A stretch of 64,000 nt of DNA from Myxococcales bacterium (GTDB lineage: Bacteria > Myxococcota_A > Polyangia > Polyangiales > Polyangiaceae). The position numbers and the translations under genes are program-made. Under the pieces are notes generated by a model. It ran no database searches. It was not told the origin of the DNA and saw only the letters and a list, made by a program, of their open reading frames with translations. The stretch is from positions 39,483 through 103,482 of the forward strand of contig JANYHK010000022.1 of assembly GCA_025359105.1 (NCBI GenBank). The letters are read 5' to 3'. Below, piece by piece: positions 15,970 to 23,005 of the stretch (position 1 is the first letter of the stretch; each line of letters begins with the position of its first letter).

Positions 15970-17121
15970 ATGGGCACGTTCCGGCCGCTTCGCCTCGCCT
16001 CGCGGGTGCTCGCCGCGGCGGCGCTCGTGGCGTGCGCGGCCACGCCCGCGCCGATCGCGCCGATCGCGCCGGCCGGGCCGAGCGCGCGGTACGCGGACGC
16101 TACGAGCTGGCTTTGCCTGCCGGGGCGCGACGACGCGTGCGCCCGCTCCACCGACGCCACGGAGGTCCGGCCCGATCTCTCGCGCGTGGTCGTTCGCGAC
16201 ACGCGCGCGCCCGGCGCCGAGAAGGTCGACTGCTTCTACGTCTACCCGACCGTCGATCTCCGGCTCGGCGCCGCCAACCACGAGGACTTCGCCGATCTCG
16301 AACCGATGGCGCGCACGACGGCGGCCCAGGTCGCGCGCTTCCGGAACGTCTGCACCCTCTACGCGCCGCTCTACCGCCAGATCACGATCGGTACGTACCT
16401 GCGCTCGGCGGAGGTGAAGCGGCCGTACACCGCCGTCGCCGAGGCGGACGTGGACGAAGCGTTCCTCCACTACATGCGCCACTACAACGGCGGGCGGAAG
16501 ATCGTCCTCCTCGGTCACTCGCAGGGCGGCGAGATGGTCGTCCACCTCCTCAAGCGCTTCTTCGACGGCGATCCGAAGACGCGCGAGCAACTGCTCCTGG
16601 CGATGCCGATCGGCTGGCCCATCGAGGTCCCGAAGGGGCGCGCCACCGGCGGGACGTTCGCGAACGTGCCCATGTGCACGCGCGCTGGCGAGACGGCGTG
16701 CGTCGTCGCGTACCGCTCACACGCGGTAGGCACCGACGTCGCGTCCAAGCACGCCACGCCGTCGGCCGGCCACGAGAGCGTGTGCGTGAACCCCGCCGAG
16801 CTCGCGCATGGCCCCGGCCGCCCCTTCTCGCGCGCGTTCTTGCCGACGAGCCTCGTCGCCGCCGACTCTGGCCTCGGCGACGCGGCCACGCCCTTCGTGC
16901 TCTTGCGCGACTTCTACGGCGGCGCGTGCGTCGACGGTCCGGCCGGCTACCGGTACCTCGCCGTCTCGGCGACCCCACCTCCCGGCGACCTCCGCACGAG
17001 CCCGATTCGCTTCTCGAGTCTCTGGCTCCGCGGCGCTCTCGGCCTCCACCTCCTCGACTACCAGTTCGCGCAAGGCGATCTCGTCGACCTCGTCGCGGAA
17101 CGCGCGGGTGCGCTGCAGTAG
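15970..17121 (+). CDS. DUF3089-type alpha/beta-hydrolase lipoprotein
   Basis: A 383-residue lipoprotein (signal peptide with lipobox LVAC at residues 19-22) carrying an alpha/beta-hydrolase-like domain of the DUF3089 type. Recognisable features are the early VDCFYVYPTVDLR strand, CTLYAPLYRQ, the helix DVDEAFLHYMRHYNGGR and the nucleophile elbow LLGHSQGG with Ser near 183, followed by the late GYRYLAVS. The family is predicted to hydrolyse esters or lipids, but no substrate is known to me. It probably acts in the periplasm or at the outer membrane. The ATG at 15970 is chosen because the signal peptide begins there. The open frame extends far upstream antisense to cphA, which is an artefact of GC bias. 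Confidence 0.85.
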   Translation: MGTFRPLRLASRVLAAAALVACAATPAPIAPIAPAGPSARYADATSWLCLPGRDDACARSTDATEVRPDLSRVVVRDTRAPGAEKVDCFYVYPTVDLRLGAANHEDFADLEPMARTTAAQVARFRNVCTLYAPLYRQITIGTYLRSAEVKRPYTAVAEADVDEAFLHYMRHYNGGRKIVLLGHSQGGEMVVHLLKRFFDGDPKTREQLLLAMPIGWPIEVPKGRATGGTFANVPMCTRAGETACVVAYRSHAVGTDVASKHATPSAGHESVCVNPAELAHGPGRPFSRAFLPTSLVAADSGLGDAATPFVLLRDFYGGACVDGPAGYRYLAVSATPPPGDLRTSPIRFSSLWLRGALGLHLLDYQFAQGDLVDLVAERAGALQ

Positions 17122-17182
17122 TCCACCAGGGGTCGTGTGGGCCAGCGTGCGACGGACCGCCCGGCAGTCCCCCGCGTACCAA

Positions 17183-17220
17183 TTCGGGACGCCTCACCGA
17201 CAAAGTCCGAGTTCGGGACG
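17183..17220 (+). promoter_or_regulatory. Direct repeats TTCGGGACG upstream of the sigma-54 regulator
   Basis: Two identical 9-mers (17183-17191 and 17212-17220) lie 29 bp apart, and the second falls about 11 bp before the candidate -10 at 17232. The same sequence forms a palindrome at 20333-20349 after the kinase gene. Possible operator for the regulator encoded here; inferred. Confidence 0.4.
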
Positions 17221-17231
17221 CGGCCCGGCGG

Positions 17232-17237
17232 TAACGT
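17232..17237 (+). promoter_or_regulatory. Candidate leaderless -10 (TAACGT)
   Basis: TAACGT ends 6 nt before the GTG at 17244 and supports that start over ATG 17277. Confidence 0.45.
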
Positions 17238-17243
17238 TGGATC

Positions 17244-18686
17244 GTGCCCGTTTCCCCCGAAGCCAAGGGCCCTGCGATGCGCGTGGCGGTCGTGGACGAC
17301 GACGCGGTCACGCGCCGCCTCGTGCGCGCGTGGCTGGAGCCCGAAGGCTACGAGGTCGTCGAGTTCCCCGCGGGTCGCGGCGCGGTGGAGGCCGGCGGCG
17401 ACGGCTTCGCGGCGATGTGCCTGGACCTGGGCCTCGGGGACATGGACGGCCTCGACGTGCTTCGTCACGTGCGCGCGAACAGCCCCGAGCTCTCCGTGCT
17501 CGTCGCGACGAGCGAGACGTCGCACGACGCCGTAGTCAACGCGATGCGGGCCGGCGCCCATGACTACGTCTTCAAGCCCCTCGACCGGCAGCGCTTCGTC
17601 ACCTCGGTGCGCGCTGCCGTCGAGAACGCCGCCCTGCGGCGGAAGGTCGTGACGCTGCACCGCGAGCTGTCGGGCACCCGAGGGTCGCGCGCCATCGTCG
17701 GGACGAGCCGCGCCGTGCAGACCCTCATGACGACGATCGAGCGCGTGCTGGGCAGCGAGGTGGTCGTCTGCATCCTCGGCGAGAGCGGCTCGGGCAAGGA
17801 GCTCGTCGCGCGCGCGCTGCACACCGAGGGGCGTCGCAAAGGCGGTCCGTTCGTCGCCATCAACTGCGCCGCGATCCCCGAGAATCTGCAGGAAGCCGAG
17901 CTCTTCGGCTACGAGAAGGGAGCGTTCACCGGCGCCGGCGCCACCTACCGCGGCCGGTTCGAGCAGGCGGAGGGCGGGACGCTGTTCCTCGACGAGGTCG
18001 GGGACATGAGCGCGGCGACGCAAGTGAAGCTCCTGCGCGCGCTCCAAGAGAAGACGGTCCGGCGCATCGGCGGCACGACGGATCTTCCCACCAACGTCCG
18101 CGTCGTGTGCGCGACGCACCGGAATCTCGAAGCCGAAGTGGCAGCGGGTCGGTTCCGCGAAGATCTCTACTTCCGCATCATGGTCTACCCCATCGACGCG
18201 CCGCCCCTCCGCGACCGCACCGAGGACATCCCGCTGCTCGTCGCGCACTTCACCCGCTCGTTCCGCGACGACGTCGGCCGGGACATCTCACGCGTCTCGC
18301 AGGAGGCGCTCGAGGCGCTGATGGCGTACCGCTGGCCGGGCAACGTCCGGGAGCTGCAGAACGTCGTTCACCGCGCGATGCTCTCGTGCGCGACCGATCA
18401 GATCGAGCTGTCCGACCTGCCGCAAGCGCTCCGTGACGTGCTCCTCCCTCCTCTACCGCGCGCACCGCGCGCCCAGGGGGCCCCGGTCGCGACGCCGCAA
18501 GCCGGCGCGGGGTTGCCCACGTTGCTCCTCTCCGAGCTCGAACGCCTGGCGATCGCCGAGTCCCTCCGCACGTCGACCGGCCACATAGGCAAAGCAGCGA
18601 AGCTGCTCGGCATCGGACGCTCCACCTTGTACCGGCGCCTCCTCGAGCTGGGGATGGAGTCGAGCCGCGCCGAAGAGGAGCCGTGA
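17244..18686 (+). CDS. Sigma-54-dependent response regulator (NtrC type)
   Basis: A 480-residue transcriptional activator. The receiver domain spans residues ~12-125, with acidic VVDDD, the probable phospho-acceptor Asp61 (CLDLG) and a late Lys in VFKPLD. The AAA+ domain spans ~150-385: Walker A GESGSGKE near 178, the sigma-54 contact loop GAFTGA near 225, Walker B TLFLDEVGD and the RWPGNVREL arginine-finger region. A Fis-type helix-turn-helix closes the protein (~440-475; GHIGKAAKLLGIGRSTLYRRL). It should remodel sigma-54 RNA polymerase when phosphorylated. Its stop overlaps the hybrid kinase start (GTGA), so the two form a two-component operon. GTG 17244 is chosen from the upstream hexamer; ATG 17277 would remove 11 residues without harming the domain. 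Confidence 0.93.
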   Translation: MPVSPEAKGPAMRVAVVDDDAVTRRLVRAWLEPEGYEVVEFPAGRGAVEAGGDGFAAMCLDLGLGDMDGLDVLRHVRANSPELSVLVATSETSHDAVVNAMRAGAHDYVFKPLDRQRFVTSVRAAVENAALRRKVVTLHRELSGTRGSRAIVGTSRAVQTLMTTIERVLGSEVVVCILGESGSGKELVARALHTEGRRKGGPFVAINCAAIPENLQEAELFGYEKGAFTGAGATYRGRFEQAEGGTLFLDEVGDMSAATQVKLLRALQEKTVRRIGGTTDLPTNVRVVCATHRNLEAEVAAGRFREDLYFRIMVYPIDAPPLRDRTEDIPLLVAHFTRSFRDDVGRDISRVSQEALEALMAYRWPGNVRELQNVVHRAMLSCATDQIELSDLPQALRDVLLPPLPRAPRAQGAPVATPQAGAGLPTLLLSELERLAIAESLRTSTGHIGKAAKLLGIGRSTLYRRLLELGMESSRAEEEP

Positions 18687-20326
18687 AGGACGCCTCGCCG
18701 AACGACGTCGACGCCCTGCGTGCCGAGAACGATGCGCTGCGCGCCGAGCTCGCGGCCGCACGCGCGTCGGCCGAGGCCGAGAAGGAGGCCCAGCTCCGCC
18801 AGGAGACCACGCTCCGCGAGGCGAAGGACAGCGCGGAGGCCGCCAACCGGGCCAAGGACACGTTCCTCGCGCGAATGAGCCACGAGCTGCGCTCGCCGCT
18901 CCACGTGATCCTGGGCGCCGTCGAGCTCCTGAGCGCGGACGCGGGCGGACGCGACGCCGGGACGGTCCAGAGCATCGACTCCGCGTCGCGGAGCCTTCTC
19001 GCGCTCATCGAGGATCTGCTGGATCTGTCGAAGATCCGCGCCGGCACGTTCTCCGTCGCGATGCGCCCCTTCCATCTGTCCCAGGTCTTCGACGACACGA
19101 TCGGCGCGATGCGGACGCTCGCCGACGCCGCCGGTGTCGAGCTGGTCCTCTCGCGTCGGGGCGTGCTCCCGGCGTACGCGAGCGGAGACGCGGGACGGAT
19201 CCGGCAGATCGTCACGAACCTCGTCTCGAACGCGATCAAGTTCGCGCGCGCGGGCCGTGTGGATGTGCGTCTCACTGGCCGGGGCGACATCCTCCACGTC
19301 GAGGTCACGGACGAAGGTCCCGGGCTCACGCCCGACGACGAGCGCGCGCTCTTCGACGAGTTCCAGCAGGGGGCGGCCGGCAAGCGCCGCGGCGGCGCAG
19401 GGCTCGGCCTGGCGATCAGCCGGCAGCTCGTCAGGCAAATGGGCGGCGAGATGGGCTACTACCCGAACCCCGCCGGCCGCGGCGCCGCGTTCTGGTTCGA
19501 GCTCCCGCTCGAGGAGGCGACGCAGGACGACTGGGTCGTGGCCTCGCGGCGTTCGTCGATCCCGTCGATGCCGAATGCCGCGCGCATGTCGAGCCGCGCG
19601 CCCGTGCTCATCGTCGAGGACACGCCCGCGAGCCGCGTGTGGGCGACGCGCACGCTCGAAGCGCGCGGCTTTCGCGTCGTGGGGGTCGACTCCGGCGAGG
19701 CCGCGCTCGAGGAGCTGAAGCGCGGCACGTTCTCCGTCGTCCTGATGGACTGGCACATGGCGGGCATGGACGGCCTCGCGACCACGCGCGCCATCCGCGC
19801 GCTGAGCGGCGACATGCGGAGCGTCCCCATCCTCGGCCTAACGGCCAGCGCGCAGGAGGGCGATCGCGAGGCGTGCGTGGCCGCGGGAATGAACGAGTGC
19901 CTCTTCAAGCCAACGTCGAGCCGCGCCCTCCTACGCGCCATCGATCGCCTTGTGCAGCCGCTCGTGCCGAAGATCTCCATGCCCGCCGCGCCGCTCGCGC
20001 CGGCGATCGGCTCGGACGTGGCGACGCTCCCGCGAGAGGTGCTGCGCGAGCTGTCGGAGCTGTTCGATCGCGACGCGGGTGAGCTGGTGCGGGCCGTGGA
20101 GCAGGCTGTCGCACAGGACGACAGGGAGGATGCCGGCCGGCGACTGCATGCGCTGAAGGGGCTCGCCGGCAACCTCGGCATGACGGCGCTGCGCGAGCTC
20201 GTCCAGGAGCTCGAAGCCGCGCTCCGGGCGGGGGCAGATTGCGATGCGCTCGCGACGAAGATCCCTCTTCTCGAGCGGCTTCGCGCCGAAGCCTCGCGCG
20301 CGTTCGCGGCGCTCAGCGGTCGCTGA
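18683..20326 (+). CDS. Hybrid histidine kinase with REC and HPt domains
   Basis: A 547-residue soluble hybrid sensor kinase. An N-terminal coiled coil (~8-55) replaces a sensor domain. The HisKA H-box (ARMSHELRSPLH) places the phospho-His at 67. The HATPase has N-box IVTNLVSNAIKFA and G-boxes DEGPGL and GAGLGLAIS. A receiver at ~310-425 has VEDTPASR and the probable phospho-Asp near 355 (VLMDWHMAGMDG). A C-terminal HPt domain has RRLHALKGLAGNLG with His near 489. The chain His-Asp-His could then pass phosphate to the response regulator encoded just upstream. The GTG start overlaps that gene's stop by 4 nt. With no membrane segment, the input is probably cytoplasmic or via a partner protein. 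Confidence 0.93.
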   Translation: MKDASPNDVDALRAENDALRAELAAARASAEAEKEAQLRQETTLREAKDSAEAANRAKDTFLARMSHELRSPLHVILGAVELLSADAGGRDAGTVQSIDSASRSLLALIEDLLDLSKIRAGTFSVAMRPFHLSQVFDDTIGAMRTLADAAGVELVLSRRGVLPAYASGDAGRIRQIVTNLVSNAIKFARAGRVDVRLTGRGDILHVEVTDEGPGLTPDDERALFDEFQQGAAGKRRGGAGLGLAISRQLVRQMGGEMGYYPNPAGRGAAFWFELPLEEATQDDWVVASRRSSIPSMPNAARMSSRAPVLIVEDTPASRVWATRTLEARGFRVVGVDSGEAALEELKRGTFSVVLMDWHMAGMDGLATTRAIRALSGDMRSVPILGLTASAQEGDREACVAAGMNECLFKPTSSRALLRAIDRLVQPLVPKISMPAAPLAPAIGSDVATLPREVLRELSELFDRDAGELVRAVEQAVAQDDREDAGRRLHALKGLAGNLGMTALRELVQELEAALRAGADCDALATKIPLLERLRAEASRAFAALSGR

Positions 20327-20332
20327 CCCATC

Positions 20333-20382
20333 CGTCCCGAAACGGGACGTTCGAGATGAGATCCTTGTCCCGTTCTGGGAAC
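20333..20382 (+). promoter_or_regulatory. Palindrome CGTCCCGAAACGGGACG plus a degenerate second copy
   Basis: A perfect 7-3-7 inverted repeat at 20333-20349 is followed at 20365-20382 by TTGTCCCGTTCTGGGAAC. Its half-site is the reverse complement of the TTCGGGAC repeats before 17244. It lies just after the kinase stop and ~110 bp before the lipoprotein start at 20461. No T-run follows, so an operator is preferred over a terminator. Confidence 0.45.
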
Positions 20383-20460
20383 GCGGGCGCATCTTGGACC
20401 CATAAATGATTGATATCACGTGGCTCGCGGAGCGGCCCCGAGGTTGCAAAGAGGTAAGCC

Positions 20461-20922
20461 ATGCAACTCTCCTCCTCGTTCGGTTTCGCGGTCGCGGGCA
20501 TCATGACGGCCTTCATCCTCGGTGGATGCTCGGGCGGCACGGATCACCCGACGTCCTCCGCGGGCTCGATCGTGGACCCCGGCCCGGCCGCGGAGCCCGG
20601 CCCCACCGCGACGCCCGGCTCGACGGTCGTGGCGTGCGCGGAGGAGGGCGCGACGGCCCGCTGCGCCCAGCTCGGTGCGCGCAACGGCCAGTACGTCCTC
20701 TGCGGCCGCGGCACGAAGACGTGCAAGGGCGGCAGCTGGAGCGAGTGCGCGGCGCCCGAGGGCGAGACCGAGTTCTACCCGGCGACGGCCGCTTGCGACC
20801 CCTGCGATACGGACGGCGTCACGCGCGTCTGCAAGATCTCGCTCCCCAACCAGGGCAACGTCCACGCGTGCGCCCAGGGCAAAGAGACGTGCACGGGCGG
20901 CTACTGGAGCAACTGCAAGTAA
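20461..20922 (+). CDS. Cys-rich lipoprotein (153 aa)
   Basis: A 153-residue secreted lipoprotein. The signal peptide ends in the lipobox LGGC (residues 20-23), followed by a Pro/Ala/Gly/Thr linker. The mature part has about ten cysteines arranged as two similar modules, CGRGTKTCKGGSWSEC and CAQGKETCTGGYWSNC, joined by CDPCDTDGVTRVC. The paired CxxGxxxCxxGxWxxC units resemble the short repeats of many myxobacterial surface proteins of unknown role. AAAGAGG lies 8 nt before the ATG. It follows the two-component operon, with a palindrome between, so it may be a target of that system; this is inference. Confidence 0.75.
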   Translation: MQLSSSFGFAVAGIMTAFILGGCSGGTDHPTSSAGSIVDPGPAAEPGPTATPGSTVVACAEEGATARCAQLGARNGQYVLCGRGTKTCKGGSWSECAAPEGETEFYPATAACDPCDTDGVTRVCKISLPNQGNVHACAQGKETCTGGYWSNCK

Positions 20923-20932
20923 CTAGCTCGCT

Positions 20933-21760
20933 CTAGCGTTCGGCGGCGGCGGCACGACGCGTCTCCAGGTCGAAGGTGCCCCCTTCGATCAGCACGTGCA
21001 GGCGCACGTTGGTCATGCAGACCGGGCGTCCCTCTTTGGCCTCCGCGATGGAGGAGTGCGTGAGCTCGGACGTATCGACGATCGTCAGCGCCCCGGCGCC
21101 GACGACGGTGAGCTTGCGCTCCGGGTCGATGAACGCCGCCGTGTCCTCGTCGAGGCCGACGCCGACCGCGAACGGGTTGTAGGCGAGCGCCGTGAGGAGG
21201 CGCCCGAGGCGATCGCGCTGACGGAAGTGCTGGTCGACCATGATGCGGTTCGAGAGGCCGAACCCCGGCACGAGCGTCACCGCCCCGGCGTGGGGTGTGT
21301 GCCCCTCGGCGCCGTAGGCGATCATGTGCTCGCTCAGGATCGCGGCGCCGGCGCTGGTGCCGCCGACGGTCACGCCGTGGGCGTTGGCGCGACGGATGGC
21401 GCGCGCGACGAGCGTGCCGCCGAGGATCGTCGTGAGCCGGAGCTGGTTGCCGCCGGTGATGAAGATGCCGTTCGCGCGGTCGATGTAGTCGAGCCACTCC
21501 TTCTTGTTCGCGTCGTCGCGCGTCTGGAAGGGGAGCGCCTTCGCCTCGTCGGCGCCGAGCTTCTTGAAGAGCTTCTCGTACCTCCGCCCGGTGTCCTCCA
21601 TCGTCGAGGCGGTGGGGATGATGACGATCCGCGCGCCCTCGCCGCCCGAGACGTCGAGGAACTTCCGGAGGACGTGGGATTGCCCCTCCTTGTCCTCGGC
21701 ACCGCCGATGGGGACGATGTAGCCGCGCTTTCGATCGGTGGGGATTTTCGATGGGCTCAT
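20933..21760 (-). CDS. cphB: Cyanophycinase
   Basis: A 275-residue serine peptidase of the S51 type, predicted to hydrolyse cyanophycin to beta-aspartyl-arginine dipeptides. Diagnostic features are the N-terminal IVPIGGAEDKEG, IVIIPTASTM, the strand IFITGGNQ, the nucleophile elbow GGTSAGAA with Ser near 134, and the later GFGLSNRIMVDQHFRQRDRLGRLL. No signal peptide is seen, so the enzyme is cytoplasmic, as expected for an internal storage polymer. The ATG at 21760 overlaps the isoaspartyl dipeptidase stop as ATGA, so translation is coupled. The synthetase gene lies 5 kb away. The length matches the ~270-residue family. Confidence 0.93.
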   Translation of the reverse strand: MSPSKIPTDRKRGYIVPIGGAEDKEGQSHVLRKFLDVSGGEGARIVIIPTASTMEDTGRRYEKLFKKLGADEAKALPFQTRDDANKKEWLDYIDRANGIFITGGNQLRLTTILGGTLVARAIRRANAHGVTVGGTSAGAAILSEHMIAYGAEGHTPHAGAVTLVPGFGLSNRIMVDQHFRQRDRLGRLLTALAYNPFAVGVGLDEDTAAFIDPERKLTVVGAGALTIVDTSELTHSSIAEAKEGRPVCMTNVRLHVLIEGGTFDLETRRAAAAER

Positions 21761-23001
21761 GAATTCGCTTTCGAAGGGACGCGCTCGGAGGTGCGCTCGA
21801 AGCTGCCGAGCGCGACGGGGGCGCCCGCGCGGACGACGAAGCGCCCGCACGAGACCACCTCGCGTATGCGGTGCGCGTCGTCAAGCACGACGAGATCGGC
21901 GTCGGCGCCGACCTCGACCCTGCCCTTGCGGGAGAGGCGCAGGACATGCGCGACGTTGCGCGTAAAGACGGGCAGCACGTCGCCCAGCGCGTGGCCACGG
22001 GACAGCAAGATTTCCAGGGTTTCGGCGATCGCCGAAGGGCGGCCGACGTCCATCGCGACCAGGCGCCCGCTGGCGTCGAACGTCGGCAGGCAGCCGCCGC
22101 CGTCGGAGCTGACGGTCAGGAGGTTCCGCGGCGCGTCGCTCGCGAGGTAGCGGGCGATGGCGTCCGGCGCCGAGTACGCGTCCTCCCCGTCGTCCACGGG
22201 GAAGGCGGTCACGTCGACCGTACATCCGCGGCGCGCGAGGTCCAGCGCCTCCTCGAAGAGGCGCGTCTTTCGGTTCACGTGGGTCGGGTAAAAGACGCGG
22301 GCGGGGAGCTCCGTCGTGTCGAGCGCGCGGCGCACGAGCTCGAGGCCGCGCGCGCCGTCGCCGAGGTGAAGGTGGAGGACGCCCGCCTTCCCGCTCATCA
22401 GGCCGCCCACGTGGCAGTCGGCGGCGAGGCGCACGAGCTCGTCGAACGTCGGCTGCGACGACCGGTGATCGCTGATCGCCAGCTCGCCGACGCCGATCAC
22501 CGGATCCACGAACGCGAGATCGCCGCGCACCGAGCCGGTGAGCGTGATCGGCGGCACCTCGTAGCTGCCCGTCCAGCACCAGGCCGAGAGCCCTTCCTCG
22601 CGCAGGCCGAGCGTCGCGGCGACGAGCGAGGCCACGTTGCGGGTCGTGCCGTCGGTCCCGAGGACGCCGATCGCGGTCGTGACGCCGGCAAGCGCGAGCG
22701 CGGACATGGTGACCGGAGGCACACGCGAGCTGGGCCCGGACTCTCCGCCGCCGCCCGTGAGGTGGACGTGCGCGTCGAGGAAGCCCGGGAGGAGGCGGGC
22801 GCCGCCGAGGTCTATGACGTCGCAGAGCGCAGACGGCAGCTCCGGGAGCTTGGATTCGATCGCGAGGATGCGCCCGCCGCCCACGAGGATATCCCGCCGG
22901 CCCAGACGCTCTGGCGCGAAGAGCTCGGCGTTGCGCAGGAGGGTGAGCGAGGCGGGAGCAACCACGGACCTGCTCGTAGCCGAATTCGCGCTCCAAATCA
23001 C
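21757..23001 (-). CDS. iadA: Isoaspartyl (beta-aspartyl) dipeptidase
   Basis: A 414-residue amidohydrolase-superfamily enzyme that cleaves beta-aspartyl dipeptides; here the likely substrate is beta-Asp-Arg released by cyanophycinase. Metal-ligand regions match IadA: FLDAHVHLTGGGGESG (HxH), GELAISDHRSS, the His of VLHLHLGDG, FYPTHVNR and the catalytic Asp of TVSSDGGG. The family length is ~390 residues. The start is a GTG at 23001, 4 bp after the upstream gene's stop; another GTG twelve codons later (22965) starts closer to the conserved part and is equally plausible. It overlaps cphB by 4 nt. Together with cphA this completes a cyanophycin synthesis and degradation cycle in the window. Confidence 0.92.
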   Translation of the reverse strand: MIWSANSATSRSVVAPASLTLLRNAELFAPERLGRRDILVGGGRILAIESKLPELPSALCDVIDLGGARLLPGFLDAHVHLTGGGGESGPSSRVPPVTMSALALAGVTTAIGVLGTDGTTRNVASLVAATLGLREEGLSAWCWTGSYEVPPITLTGSVRGDLAFVDPVIGVGELAISDHRSSQPTFDELVRLAADCHVGGLMSGKAGVLHLHLGDGARGLELVRRALDTTELPARVFYPTHVNRKTRLFEEALDLARRGCTVDVTAFPVDDGEDAYSAPDAIARYLASDAPRNLLTVSSDGGGCLPTFDASGRLVAMDVGRPSAIAETLEILLSRGHALGDVLPVFTRNVAHVLRLSRKGRVEVGADADLVVLDDAHRIREVVSCGRFVVRAGAPVALGSFERTSERVPSKANS

Positions 23002-23005
23002 GCGG

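Noticed and set aside
20437..20452. Possible sigma-54 promoter before the lipoprotein at 20461 (GG-N10-GC with a perfect TTGCA)
   Set aside because: Its transcription start would fall after the Shine-Dalgarno sequence and a few bases before the ATG, removing the good ribosome binding site; the -24 half is also poor.
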